Of a stretch of 64,000 bases of DNA, positions 25,826-34,873 are shown one piece after another (position 1 is the stretch's first letter; every line of letters begins with the position of its first letter). The notes beneath the pieces are model-generated. The model was not told where the DNA came from and searched no databases. It saw only the letters and a list, made by a program, of their open reading frames with translations. Source of the DNA: SW132 sp038150125. GTDB taxonomy: Bacteria; Bacteroidota; Rhodothermia; Balneolales; Balneolaceae. The stretch is from positions 260,093 to 324,092 of the forward strand of contig NZ_JBBVMF010000005.1 of NCBI RefSeq assembly GCF_038150125.1, read 5' to 3'. The position numbers were made by a program, and so were the translations under genes.

Positions 25826-26281
25826 GTAATCAAATAGACCGATAAATCTATCAGGGTGGTTAAAAACACTGATAAAAGGCTCAGGCTATTTGATCAAGCG
25901 AATTTCTGGCACATCTCATCTCATCTCATCTTTTCTTGCTTGCCATTGATCTGTCTATATAGTTAAGAAAAGGTTTACAGAACCAAACTTTAAGTTTGAA
26001 GTACCAATTTTGGTAAGGCAGAGCTCACTGCGTACAGGATTGTATCAAGTAAAACATGCTGATGTTCTGTTTAGATAAAGTAAATACACCGAGCTAAGAG
26101 TAAATCTAGTACGTGCATGCTTTGGTTTATATAATAATTGATCAAAAGCTGATTAATAAAAATGCGATTGGGTCGATAACATTAGAAAGCTCGACATACT
26201 CAGGACTGTAAAAGATCCTGTTAGTGTTGCCCGAAGCATGCTGAGTCATGTTTATTTAAAAAATTATCATCAAATGTACTT
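25826..26281. other. Intergenic region before the secretion genes
   Basis: 456 bp without a supported gene. It contains four exact CATCT units (25912-25931) and A/T-rich sequence that probably holds the promoter of the lipoprotein-csgEFG operon; no convincing -33/-7 pair was found. Confidence 0.4.
25912..25931 (+). repeat. Pentanucleotide tandem repeat (CATCT)4
   Basis: Four perfect CATCT copies, about 350 bp upstream of the lipoprotein start. Short enough to be chance; slippage could alter spacing in a promoter region. Confidence 0.6.
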
Positions 26282-26932
26282 ATGAAGTCACGAATTTTAA
26301 GCGCAATGTCCATGCTGGTTGCTGCGGGAATTCTGTTCAGTTCCTGTGCGAAGGATACAATTGAAGCAGAAACATACGGAGGGATTGAAGGCATCGTCAT
26401 CAACGGTGAGACAGAGGAAGGGGTCGGTACGGTTAATATAACCACCACGCCAGCTACAAATGCAATTTTTACAGAAACTGACGGCACATTCACTATTCCT
26501 AATATCCCGACCGGGAACTATACGGTTCAGGCTCGGAAAACAGACTTTAGCAGCAGTTCAGTGAGCGTAGCCGTAAGAGAGGGGGTGGTTGCCACAGCCT
26601 TTATTTCAATGAACCCTGAAGAAGAGGAGCCCGATTCCTCTGTGACGAGGGATGAATTTTCTGCCGGAATAACTTCGTGGTTTAACGACGTGGATGGAGA
26701 CACAACGCATGTTGAGATTAATTACAGAGTTGAAAATAACAGCGATTCCGGGACTATCAGTAACTATGAAGTCTATTTCCAGGTGGAAACTGTCAGCGGC
26801 ATTAGTTTCTATTTTGATATAGCCGGTGAAAATCTTCAGGCTGGCCAAAACCGAAGTGGTAATTTCAGAGGTTATATCCGCGATAATGAAGCAACAGAAG
26901 TAAACATCAATGACGTTTGGATCTCTGATTAG
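26282..26932 (+). CDS. Lipoprotein with carboxypeptidase-regulatory-like domain, curli locus
   Basis: 216 aa with lipobox (VAAGILFSSC, Cys ~21). Residues ~33-110 are a CarboxypepD_reg-like beta-sandwich (GIEGIVINGETEEGVGTVNI, then TETDGTFTIPNIPTGNYTVQ). The C-terminal half resembles an FxLYD/DUF-type beta domain (VEINYRVENNSDSGTISNYE). Such lipoproteins are often encoded with csgE/F/G in this phylum, probably as an accessory at the outer membrane; the function is not established. Its stop is 20 bp before csgE, so it leads that operon. It ends with TAG. Confidence 0.72.
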   Translation: MKSRILSAMSMLVAAGILFSSCAKDTIEAETYGGIEGIVINGETEEGVGTVNITTTPATNAIFTETDGTFTIPNIPTGNYTVQARKTDFSSSSVSVAVREGVVATAFISMNPEEEEPDSSVTRDEFSAGITSWFNDVDGDTTHVEINYRVENNSDSGTISNYEVYFQVETVSGISFYFDIAGENLQAGQNRSGNFRGYIRDNEATEVNINDVWISD

Positions 26933-26952
26933 CAATACGGCGGACCAGCAGA

Positions 26953-27792
26953 ATGAATTTCATAAGATTGATCATATTCACAGCCACATTAGCACTCGTC
27001 GGGATTTCTGCGATGGCTCAGGCAGCAGCGGACACAGCAAGTATTTACATCAAACAGTCAACAGGCGATAATGCGGTGCTCCCTGAAAACAGGACTGAAT
27101 TCAATGAACGGCCGGCACTCACCCAAAATAATATTCGATCGATTTCACTTTATTATTCCGATCAGGATGAGTGGATTACCATCAGCAGCCATGAGGATCT
27201 GCAGTGGGGAACCAATGACCTGATTGGGGATTCTGAGTTTGGCCTTGAGGGGGATTCCCTGGCCAATAATGGTGACACTCCTCCAATAAGGCTGGCAGAA
27301 CTGCTCAGTAGCATGGTCAGAAACCGGGGTAACGTTGCGGGCGATGAGGGCAGAGAAGTGTCAAATACGCCAATGTCAGCCGATGATGAGGCCATGAACG
27401 CCTTCAGGAAAGCGTTTGAAGCGGTTATGCAGGAAGAGAATGAAGTGAATCCTGAGACGGAATCGGAAGACAGTGTAGAATTACCCGAAATGTATGGAAA
27501 TGTGGCAGGAATTGTTCTTGATGAGACCCGCTCAAAAACAGGGCGAGACTTTTATAACGCGTTTTACGAAGCATGGTCTAAGTGGAAAGGTGTAGAAAAT
27601 TCTGTGGTTCGGGTAGCTGAAAAACCAGGACCGGGATTAGGAAGCATCGTTTATGTTGAAGTGAATTACGAAGAGATATTTGAACTCAGGCTTCGGCCGG
27701 GAGATCAGCGAACAAAGCAGGCAGGAGATGTAGCCGCTGCGCGAACGCTCAGCTACTTGAAAGAAAATTCCAACAAAACATTAACCTATTAA
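26953..27792 (+). CDS. csgE: Curli assembly factor CsgE, with long N-terminal extension
   Basis: Periplasmic adaptor that caps the CsgG pore and directs subunits to it. The C-terminal ~115 residues are the CsgE domain: AGIVLDETRSKTGRDFYNAF (cf. E. coli IVDHTRTRVGHDFY), WSKWKGVENSVVRVAEKPGP and the final KQAGDVAAARTLSYL. The protein is 279 aa against ~129 in E. coli; the additional ~165 N-terminal residues after the signal (FTATLALVGISAMAQ) are acidic and of unknown role. It is followed by csgF after 9 bp. Confidence 0.9.
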   Translation: MNFIRLIIFTATLALVGISAMAQAAADTASIYIKQSTGDNAVLPENRTEFNERPALTQNNIRSISLYYSDQDEWITISSHEDLQWGTNDLIGDSEFGLEGDSLANNGDTPPIRLAELLSSMVRNRGNVAGDEGREVSNTPMSADDEAMNAFRKAFEAVMQEENEVNPETESEDSVELPEMYGNVAGIVLDETRSKTGRDFYNAFYEAWSKWKGVENSVVRVAEKPGPGLGSIVYVEVNYEEIFELRLRPGDQRTKQAGDVAAARTLSYLKENSNKTLTY

Positions 27793-27801
27793 CAATTTGA
27801 T

Positions 27802-28227
27802 ATGAAACGCACCGCATTACTTCTTGCTGCAAGTTTGATTACGGGTCTGTTTTTGAACGTATCATCCGTAACTGCCCAGGAAATGGTTTGGCGACCTCTT
27901 AACCCCGCCTTTGGAGGAAACCCAGGCAACTATGGATGGTTGCTCAACAGTGCAAATACGCAGAACCTGCATGAAGAGACCCGTGAATCGGGATTTCAGC
28001 GAGACCCGCTAGCTGATTTTCAAAATTCGCTGCAGCGGCAGGTGCTTTCGCAGCTCACACGCGATATTGTACGGCGTGAATTTGGGGAAGGGGAAGCTCT
28101 TGAAGAACAGCGGTTTGAATTTGGCGAGTTTAATATTGAAGTCAACCCCGGCACTGACGGTGTTCAGATTCGAATATTTAACATACTGACAGGCGACGAA
28201 ACCAGCGTAACGATTCCAAATTTTTAA
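27802..28227 (+). CDS. csgF: Curli assembly factor CsgF
   Basis: Surface-exposed partner of CsgG that couples nucleation to secretion. 141 aa, close to the E. coli length. After the signal (LLLAASLITGLFLNVSSVTA) comes the diagnostic pore-binding peptide MVWRPLNPAFGGNPGNYGWL and LLNSANTQN, matching the FRNPNFGGNP and LLNSAQAQN motifs of E. coli CsgF. The C-terminal half (FGEFNIEVNPGTDGVQIRIF) fits the beta-stranded region. csgG starts 3 bp after its stop. Confidence 0.95.
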   Translation: MKRTALLLAASLITGLFLNVSSVTAQEMVWRPLNPAFGGNPGNYGWLLNSANTQNLHEETRESGFQRDPLADFQNSLQRQVLSQLTRDIVRREFGEGEALEEQRFEFGEFNIEVNPGTDGVQIRIFNILTGDETSVTIPNF

Positions 28228-28230
28228 ATT

Positions 28231-29610
28231 ATGAAGGCCATATCAACTGTAATTTTATCTGGCATTATTGGCGTTGCTCTCCTGAGCGGCTGTGCCGGAA
28301 CTATGAAACCGATGCATACGGAACGAGCCACGCTTGGAACTGTAAGCGAGGTATATCCACAGCTGAAGGAGCTGCCCCAGCCACAGGAAAAAATTGTAGC
28401 TGCGGTCTACCGATTCAGAGATCAAACCGGGCAGTATAAACCATCGGACAGAGTGGCAAGCTGGTCAACAGCGGTGACCCAGGGCGCAACATCGATCCTG
28501 ATGAAAGCAATGGAGGAGTCGGGCTGGTTTGTGCCGATTGAGCGAGAAAGTATTTCCAACTTGCTGAACGAGCGGCAAATTATTCAGAGTATTCGCCAGC
28601 AGCATTCCGGGCCGCAGGGACCCCAGCCGCTTCCGCCGCTTCTATTTGCCGGTGTGATGCTTGAAGGCGGAATTGTTGGCTACGATACAAATGTGATTAC
28701 CGGTGGAGCCGGCGCGCGATATCTAGGTACGGGCGGATCGGGTCAGTATCGAAAAGACCAGGTAACGATCTATCTGCGGGCCGTATCAACCCAGAGCGGC
28801 CGCGTGCTGAAGACGGTACACACTACAAAATCGATTATTTCTCAACAGCTCGACAGCGGCGTGTTCCGGTTTATAGATACCAACCGGTTGCTTGAAACAG
28901 AGGCCGGCTATACTTATAACGAGCCGCCGGTGATGGCCGTCACAGAGGCGATTGATGAAGCAGTAAAACAGCTTATTCTTGAAGGGGTAGAAGCAGACAT
29001 CTGGACGCCGAACAACCCTGACGAGATTCTTGCTTACCGCGAACGATTTAATTTTGAGAAGCAAAAAGAGGAACAGCTGAAGCGCGATTATTTTGGCCTT
29101 ATTGACCAGCCGGATCTCCGTGGCGGATGGTCGGTATCGACAAATGCATTTCTTGGAACAATTATCGGCAATTACAATAACCCTGACGTAAACCCCGGTG
29201 TAATGCTGCACTTTGAGAAAGGGATAACCCGAAACTTTGCCCTGCGTCTTGGCGGTCAGCGCACCCGGATCAGCGCACCCAATGCATTTTCTAACCCGGT
29301 AAATGCGGCTGATCTGCTGCTGAATGTTTACATCACGCCAGGCTATAACTTGTCGCCGTTTATGGCAGCCGGCGGCGGTGCATTTATTTTTGATAAAAAA
29401 CATCCGGAGCTTGAAGACCAGGTGCTTCCATTTGTAGGCTTTGAAGCAGGGTTCGATTACCGGTTCAACAGCCGTTTTGGGGTAAAACTCAGTTCAAGCT
29501 ATCGCTACCTGCTCATTGATGGCCTTGATGGTGTTTCGATGGGCAAGTATAACGATCAGCACTGGGGCGTGAATGTTGGCGTTACCTATCAGCCAGGATT
29601 TCTGAATTAA
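28231..29610 (+). CDS. csgG: Curli secretion channel CsgG with C-terminal beta-barrel-like extension
   Basis: Nonameric outer-membrane lipoprotein pore for curlin export. 459 aa: lipoprotein signal (IIGVALLSGCAG, Cys ~22), then the CsgG domain (~50-265) with KIVAAVYRFRDQTGQYKPSD, ATSILMKAMEESGWFVPIER, the membrane strand region ITGGAGARYLGTGGSGQYRK and LRAVSTQSGRVLKTVHTTKS. E. coli CsgG ends there (277 aa). Here ~175 further residues (from ~285) have eight or so Gly/aromatic amphipathic strands (WSVSTNAFLGTIIGNYNN, FALRLGGQRTRI, WGVNVGVTYQPGF), like an OmpA/OMP_b-brl domain. How a barrel would sit around a nonameric pore is unclear. Confidence 0.92.
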   Translation: MKAISTVILSGIIGVALLSGCAGTMKPMHTERATLGTVSEVYPQLKELPQPQEKIVAAVYRFRDQTGQYKPSDRVASWSTAVTQGATSILMKAMEESGWFVPIERESISNLLNERQIIQSIRQQHSGPQGPQPLPPLLFAGVMLEGGIVGYDTNVITGGAGARYLGTGGSGQYRKDQVTIYLRAVSTQSGRVLKTVHTTKSIISQQLDSGVFRFIDTNRLLETEAGYTYNEPPVMAVTEAIDEAVKQLILEGVEADIWTPNNPDEILAYRERFNFEKQKEEQLKRDYFGLIDQPDLRGGWSVSTNAFLGTIIGNYNNPDVNPGVMLHFEKGITRNFALRLGGQRTRISAPNAFSNPVNAADLLLNVYITPGYNLSPFMAAGGGAFIFDKKHPELEDQVLPFVGFEAGFDYRFNSRFGVKLSSSYRYLLIDGLDGVSMGKYNDQHWGVNVGVTYQPGFLN

Positions 29611-30285
29611 GTTGGTTGTTTGAGTTTTTGAGGAACTATCCGGCATGACTTTGACCCACCCCCGTCCCCTCCCTATCTCACCCTGACGGGATTCGACATG
29701 TAGGGGAGCTCCTAAATGAGTATATCATCTTAAAATAAATAGAGGACTGCAATAACTGTAATTCAATATATTCATAAGCTCCAGAGAAGGATTGTCCGAC
29801 TGTACCATCATAAATGAACTACTCATTAATGTAGAAGATCAGTAGAAGTTATTTTCCAATAGATTTTTTTGTACACAGAAATTTAATATTATTTGGCGGC
29901 GTATTTCAAACCTGAGCAGATCTAGTAGTCTTATACGCCGCCCTTAAAATTAAAAAAGAAACTGTCATGTCGACTGAATCCCGATGTGTTTTTTAAGAGG
30001 GATGAGCGGAGACATCTCCCTGTGCTTGGAACCATCCTCGACAAATCTTAAATAAAATCTTGCTAATAGAAAGGAGACCTCTCGGCTACACATCGAAAAA
30101 TCACCGCTGTTTCGCTCGAGGTGACAGTGGCGTTGAAGGTGAAAAGGCGGCGCACAAAATTCAAAAACTTATTGACAACCAAAAACTACGTCGCAAGGCA
30201 AAACTTTTCAAGTTTGGAAACTCGATATGCTATATTTGTACACAAGGCATGAATCTACTTCCGTCATATAACTTTTCGAGGGATG
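29611..30285. other. Intergenic region with dispersed repeats
   Basis: No supported gene. It contains a repeat copy (29652-29712) and, at ~29970-30170, degenerate sequence with GAGACATCTCCCT and GAGACCTCTCGG...CTCGAGGTGACAGTGGCG, typical of short intergenic repeats of this phylum. A 93-codon plus frame at 30060 runs through this repeat into the 3' end of the GH3 gene and is rejected. Confidence 0.5.
29652..29712 (+). repeat. Dispersed ~60-bp repeat, copy 2
   Basis: TGACCCACCCCCGTCCCCTC...CACCCTGACGGGATTCGACA...AGGGGA, about 80% identical to the copy at 18446. Confidence 0.65.
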
Positions 30286-32553
30286 TTAGTCATCTTTATT
30301 TTTTTCAAGCCGAAACTCTTTCGTTAACTCACCAACCTTAACCGTAAAATATCCTTCTTCCAGAATCGGCTGACCATTTCTGTCGGGATAGGAGAGCTGC
30401 TCAGACGGTTGGATTTCAAACTGAACTCTCTTCGTTTCGCCTGGTTCAAGCGCTATTTTTTCGAAGTGCGCCAGCTCTTCTACCGGTCTCGTGATAGTGC
30501 CAACGTGGTCGGTTATGAACCAGAGTACGCTTTCCATCCCTGCTCGATTCCCTGCATTAGTAACGGCAACGGAGGCCGATAACGACCCGTTTTCTCCAAT
30601 AAACGATTTACTTAATCTTAAATCTGAGTAAGTGAAGGTAGTGTACGACAATCCATGGCCAAACGGATAGAGAGAGGTTGGCTGGCTGACCTGTGATATT
30701 TGGTTAGCGTCCTCTTCATCAAAATCGTAATTGGCGCTGGGCTTATGGTTGTAGGGTGTAAAATGGCTGGGACTTTCGGGGTAAGAGATGGGGAGCTTGC
30801 CGCTTGGATTCACCGCACCACTAATAATTTCAGCAATTGCATTCGCACCCTGAAAGCCCGGTAAACCGGCATGAAGGATGGCGTCTGTTTTTTCTTCAAC
30901 GGATGTAATCAGCCGCGGGCGGCCCTGAACAAGTACGAGAACGAGCGGTGTGGCAGATTCAGATAGCCTGGAAATTTCATCAAGCTGATTCTGTGGAAGT
31001 GTTAAATCAGAAATGTTGCCGACAAACTCAGTATAGGGCTCCTCTCCACCTGCATACACAATGAGGTCGGCTGCATCAATCTGCTGTTGGGATGGCGTCT
31101 TGGTAACATGTTCGATATCAGCATCCGGGTATTCCGCTCTGAGTGCATCGAGGATTGTCATCATATCGTCAGGGTATCGTTCTTCATTTGCTCCCTGCCA
31201 TGCCAGTGTCCAGCCGCCGGCGAGGTTACGTTTGCTGTCTGCGGAGGGGCCTGCAACCAGTATTCGGGTTGGATTTAAGACCGGTAAAACCCCGTTCTTA
31301 TTCCGAAGCAGCACAATCGATTCGCGGGCGGCCTCCAGGGCTTTCACTTTGCTTTCAGTTGTTCCTATTCGATTGAGCCGTTCATTTGATGGATATGGAT
31401 GTTCAAATAGCCCAAGTTCAAACTTGAGCCGGAGAATGCGCCGTACCGACTCATCAATTCGATCTTCCGTGATTCTGCCTTCATCAACCAGTGCCTGCAT
31501 CGCCTCGTTGAATTCAAGCGTGAGTGGCGTCATACTCATGTCAATGCCGGCCATGACAGAGCGAAACGTTGCCTCCTTGAAGTTTTCTGAGATAAAATGA
31601 AAATCAACCAGTTTTTCGATATCGGCCCAATCCGTAACAACCACGCCGTCAAAGCCCATCTCGTCGCGCAGCAGTTCGGTTACCAGTTCATAAGAACCAT
31701 GCACCGGTATGCCGTTGATTTCTCCGCTGTTTAACATTACAGTTTTAATTCCCGCGTCAACAGCTGCCTGGAACGATGGACGATGAAACTCATGAATTGC
31801 CTGTTTGGGAATGTAGGCAGGCGAGCGGTCCCAGCCTGATTTTGGATCAGAGTATCCAAGGAAATGTTTGGCTGTTGCGGCAACATTGTAGGGCTCAATC
31901 TCTTCATTTCGCTGGTATCCGTTGATATACGACTCACCCATACGGGCGGCAAGTCGCGGATCCTCTCCAAACGTTTCATAAATTCGCGGCCAGAGCGGGT
32001 TGACCCCGATATCAAGAATCGGCGCAAAGTTCCAGTGGTGACCAAGATCAGCGGTTTCATAGGCGGTCACCCAGCCGGTGTTGTAACTGTGCTGTGGATT
32101 GAAAGTGGCACCAAGATTTATGTTATGAGGAAAGATCGTGCCGCCCTCCAGGTAATTGGCACCGTGCACGTGATCGATGCCGTAGATAATAGGAATGCCC
32201 AGCCGGCTTTCTTCCATGGCCAGGCGTGTCAGTTGATTCGTAAACCGGAACCACTGCTCAGGCGGGACGGCTTCACCGTTTAAAAATGATCCGATGTGAT
32301 GGTTGCCGATCAGGTCGCGTGCTTTTTCTTCAACGAGTTCAACATCAGCCTGTTTGCCGGTTGGGTTGATGGTTGTAATATTGAGCTGCGTCATTTGACC
32401 GATCTTCTCGTAGACCGTCATCCGGTTCAGCAGATCCTCCACACGGTCCTCTATAGCCGCATCCGGGTTTTGGTAGGTTGGTGTCTGGGATTGAACAGGC
32501 TGAGTCATAGCAAGAACGAATAAAATTAAAATAGGAAGAACGGAGTATTTCAT
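30286..32553 (-). CDS. Glycoside hydrolase family 3 beta-glucosidase/xylosidase (BglX-like)
   Basis: Hydrolyses terminal beta-linked glucose or xylose from oligosaccharides, in the periplasm. 755 aa with signal (LPILILFVLAMTQPVQSQ). The N-terminal TIM barrel holds GIPIIYGIDHVHGANY, ATAKHFLGYSDPKSGWDRSP and the nucleophile Asp in GVVVTDWADIEKL (~residue 306). The alpha/beta sandwich (GH3_C) has RILVAGPSADSKRNLAGGWT, and the C-terminal fibronectin III-like domain follows PFGHGLSYTTFTYSDL. The length is normal. It may act with the GH9 endoglucanase 11 kb away on cellulose or mixed-linked glucan. Confidence 0.95.
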   Translation of the reverse strand: MKYSVLPILILFVLAMTQPVQSQTPTYQNPDAAIEDRVEDLLNRMTVYEKIGQMTQLNITTINPTGKQADVELVEEKARDLIGNHHIGSFLNGEAVPPEQWFRFTNQLTRLAMEESRLGIPIIYGIDHVHGANYLEGGTIFPHNINLGATFNPQHSYNTGWVTAYETADLGHHWNFAPILDIGVNPLWPRIYETFGEDPRLAARMGESYINGYQRNEEIEPYNVAATAKHFLGYSDPKSGWDRSPAYIPKQAIHEFHRPSFQAAVDAGIKTVMLNSGEINGIPVHGSYELVTELLRDEMGFDGVVVTDWADIEKLVDFHFISENFKEATFRSVMAGIDMSMTPLTLEFNEAMQALVDEGRITEDRIDESVRRILRLKFELGLFEHPYPSNERLNRIGTTESKVKALEAARESIVLLRNKNGVLPVLNPTRILVAGPSADSKRNLAGGWTLAWQGANEERYPDDMMTILDALRAEYPDADIEHVTKTPSQQQIDAADLIVYAGGEEPYTEFVGNISDLTLPQNQLDEISRLSESATPLVLVLVQGRPRLITSVEEKTDAILHAGLPGFQGANAIAEIISGAVNPSGKLPISYPESPSHFTPYNHKPSANYDFDEEDANQISQVSQPTSLYPFGHGLSYTTFTYSDLRLSKSFIGENGSLSASVAVTNAGNRAGMESVLWFITDHVGTITRPVEELAHFEKIALEPGETKRVQFEIQPSEQLSYPDRNGQPILEEGYFTVKVGELTKEFRLEKNKDD

Positions 32554-32832
32554 GGTCTCAGCAATTAAATTTTAAAATAATTCTGTGTGAGTACCGGGGC
32601 GGATGCCAAACTGATACACGCCGCAATAAGTGTGTCCTTCTAATTAATAAAATAAATATATACCAGATATGAATAGGTGCATTTAAATTCAGTTGTATGG
32701 ATTATTGATTGCGTCCTGCTTTTCCAGCAGAGCTATGATTGAAATGTAATATCATGCAGCGCAATTCATTGAACCTGAACCGTGTGATCTGTGTTATTTA
32801 TTAATTAGGATAAAAACATAATCGGAGACTCT

Positions 32833-33984
32833 ATGAAACGAGTGATTGAGACAGAACGAATTCCTATCAACCTGTGGGTAGACGATATTGAAGAAGGAGC
32901 CCTTGAACAGGCAAAGGATATTGCAAACCTGCCGGTATCTTTCAGCCACATTGCTATCATGCCGGATACTCACCAGGGATACGGTATGCCCATTGGCGGC
33001 GTGCTGGCTACGGAAAATGCCATCATTCCAAATGCAGTGGGAGTTGATATCGGGTGTGGCATGTGCTCGCTGCGGACAAACCAGCAGGAGCTGGACAGAG
33101 ACCGCCTCAAAAAAATTATGGGAAGGATCCGCGATACTGTGCCTGTAGGATTCAGCCATCACGATAGCAAACAGGATAAAAAATGGATGCCGGAGATGGA
33201 CAGTGAACTGCCAATTATACAAAAGGAGTATGAAAGCGCACGGAAGCAGGTAGGCACGCTTGGGGGCGGTAACCATTTCATTGAAATTCAAAAAGGGTCG
33301 GACGGGTACATTTGGATTATGATCCATTCCGGCTCACGGAATATAGGCTATACAGCGGCTAAGCACTACAACGACATTGCAAAAGAGAAGAACGAAGGCC
33401 GCGATGATGTGCCGAAAAACCTGGCATTCTTTCGGGAGGATACGAAAGAATTTTCCCTCTATACGAACGAGATGAACTACTGCATCGATTTTGCACTGGC
33501 GAATCGAAAGCTCATGATGGAGCGCGTGAAAGACGCATTTGAGAAAGAGGTGTCGGATGTTGAGTTTTCAGATTTCATTAATAAACCGCACAACTTTGCG
33601 GCGCGTGAAACTCATTTCGATAAAGAGCTTATCATACACCGCAAAGGAGCGACTCGGGCCCGCGAGGGTGAACTTGGGATGGTGCCCGGATCGCAGGGTT
33701 CACCATCATTTATCGTAAGGGGAAAAGGGAAACCTGAGGCGTTTGAATCGTGCTCGCACGGTGCCGGGCGGGTGATGAGCCGGACCAAAGCGAAGGAGAC
33801 GCTAAGCGTTGAAGAGCAGTCAAAGCCGATGGAAGAGAAAGGAATTATTCATGCTATAAGGCATAAAAGTGACCTTGATGAAGCTCCCGGATCATATAAA
33901 GATATCCAGGAGGTCATGAAAAATCAGTCAGACCTGGTGGATATTGTGATTGAGCTGGAGCCGATGGCGGTCATTAAGGGGTGA
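32833..33984 (+). CDS. rtcB: RtcB-family RNA ligase
   Basis: GTP- and Mn-dependent ligase joining 2',3'-cyclic phosphate or 3'-phosphate ends to 5'-OH RNA ends, for tRNA or mRNA repair. 383 aa. Family motifs: MPDTHQGYGMPIGGVLA, VGVDIGCGMCSLRTN (metal-binding Asp and Cys), TLGGGNHFIEIQKG, IMIHSGSRNIGYTAA and, near the C-terminus, SCSHGAGRVMSRTKAKE with the guanylylated His. It is shorter than E. coli RtcB (408 aa) but has all the blocks. No archease, RtcA or RtcR neighbour is present. Confidence 0.93.
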   Translation: MKRVIETERIPINLWVDDIEEGALEQAKDIANLPVSFSHIAIMPDTHQGYGMPIGGVLATENAIIPNAVGVDIGCGMCSLRTNQQELDRDRLKKIMGRIRDTVPVGFSHHDSKQDKKWMPEMDSELPIIQKEYESARKQVGTLGGGNHFIEIQKGSDGYIWIMIHSGSRNIGYTAAKHYNDIAKEKNEGRDDVPKNLAFFREDTKEFSLYTNEMNYCIDFALANRKLMMERVKDAFEKEVSDVEFSDFINKPHNFAARETHFDKELIIHRKGATRAREGELGMVPGSQGSPSFIVRGKGKPEAFESCSHGAGRVMSRTKAKETLSVEEQSKPMEEKGIIHAIRHKSDLDEAPGSYKDIQEVMKNQSDLVDIVIELEPMAVIKG

Positions 33985-34031
33985 GAGGTTAGTTGAATAC
34001 TACATATTGATTATAAAATAGTATAGGAAAG

Positions 34032-34137
34032 AGTCCCCCTTAAAAAAGGGGGAAATAGGGGGATGTCTATCAAATTCTTGTAGATCCAATGGACACCCCT
34101 CTAAATCTCCCCTTTTTAAGGGAGACTTTTAATCTGA
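34032..34137. repeat. Inverted-repeat element after rtcB
   Basis: Two ~36-45 bp arms (AGTCCCCCTTAAAAAAGGGG...GGGGGATGTC and GGACACCCCTC...CTTTTTAAGGGAGACT) around a 25-bp loop, with short inner palindromes CCCCCTT/AAGGGGG. A common intergenic type. As the last structure between convergent rtcB and the ABC ATPase it could act as a bidirectional terminator. Confidence 0.7.
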
Positions 34138-34174
34138 TCTTTTTAAAAATTTATTAATCGAATATAGCACTGAA

Positions 34175-34873
34175 CTACCGGTCGAAATAATCAGCAAGAG
34201 CAGATGCCATTGCCTCTTTATCATCTTTCAGGTCTTTGATGATCATACCTTTTTCAAGGAGTACAATACGGCTGCAAATATCCGTGACATGGGTCAGATC
34301 ATGACTTGAAATCATAAATGTGGTGCCGTTATTTTCGCGCTCATCTGTAACAAGTCTCTTCAGGCGGTTTTGGGAAGTGGGGTCCAGGTTTTCAAAAGGT
34401 TCATCTAATATAATAATATCCGGTTGACCTAAAAATGCTGCCGCTATACCAACTTTCTTAAGATTTCCTTTCGACAGATTGCGAATATATTTTGACTTAC
34501 CCAAAATCTCGTCATTGAACAGCGGGCTGAACCGGCTGAGATGATGTTCAAGTTCATCGGCACTTAACTCGTAGATCTTTCTCAGTGTTTCAAAATATTC
34601 ATCCGGTGAGAGGAAAGGCAGCAGCATGTGCTCATCAAGATAAGATCCCACAAAGTTTTTCCATTCTTCATTTCCACTAACGTTATTTCCATTTATCTCC
34701 ACCCGGCCTGATGAAGCCCTGATGAGATCAAGGGTCAGCTGAAAAAAGGTTGTTTTTCCTGCCCCGTTATTTCCAACCAGGCCGAAGCATTCCGACTCTT
34801 GGATGGTGAGCTGCCCGATGTTTAAAACCTCGTCGCTTCCATATCGTTTTCTTAGCTGTTCAACCTGGATCAT
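34175..34873 (-). CDS. ABC transporter ATP-binding protein
   Basis: 232-aa nucleotide-binding subunit. Walker A GLVGNNGAGKTTFF (~32-45), signature YIRNLSKGNLKKVGIAAA (~130), Walker B IIILDEPFENLDPTS (~155) and the switch His in MISSHDLTHV. It overlaps the permease stop by 4 bp (ATGA), so the two subunits are coupled. The pair resembles ABC-2-like exporters of Bacteroidota. The substrate is unknown. It ends with TAG. Confidence 0.92.
   Translation of the reverse strand: MIQVEQLRKRYGSDEVLNIGQLTIQESECFGLVGNNGAGKTTFFQLTLDLIRASSGRVEINGNNVSGNEEWKNFVGSYLDEHMLLPFLSPDEYFETLRKIYELSADELEHHLSRFSPLFNDEILGKSKYIRNLSKGNLKKVGIAAAFLGQPDIIILDEPFENLDPTSQNRLKRLVTDERENNGTTFMISSHDLTHVTDICSRIVLLEKGMIIKDLKDDKEAMASALADYFDR

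Noticed and set aside
30060..30341. 93-codon plus-strand frame after csgG
   Set aside because: It runs through degenerate intergenic repeats into the antisense of the GH3 gene, with no ribosome-binding site or protein-like features.
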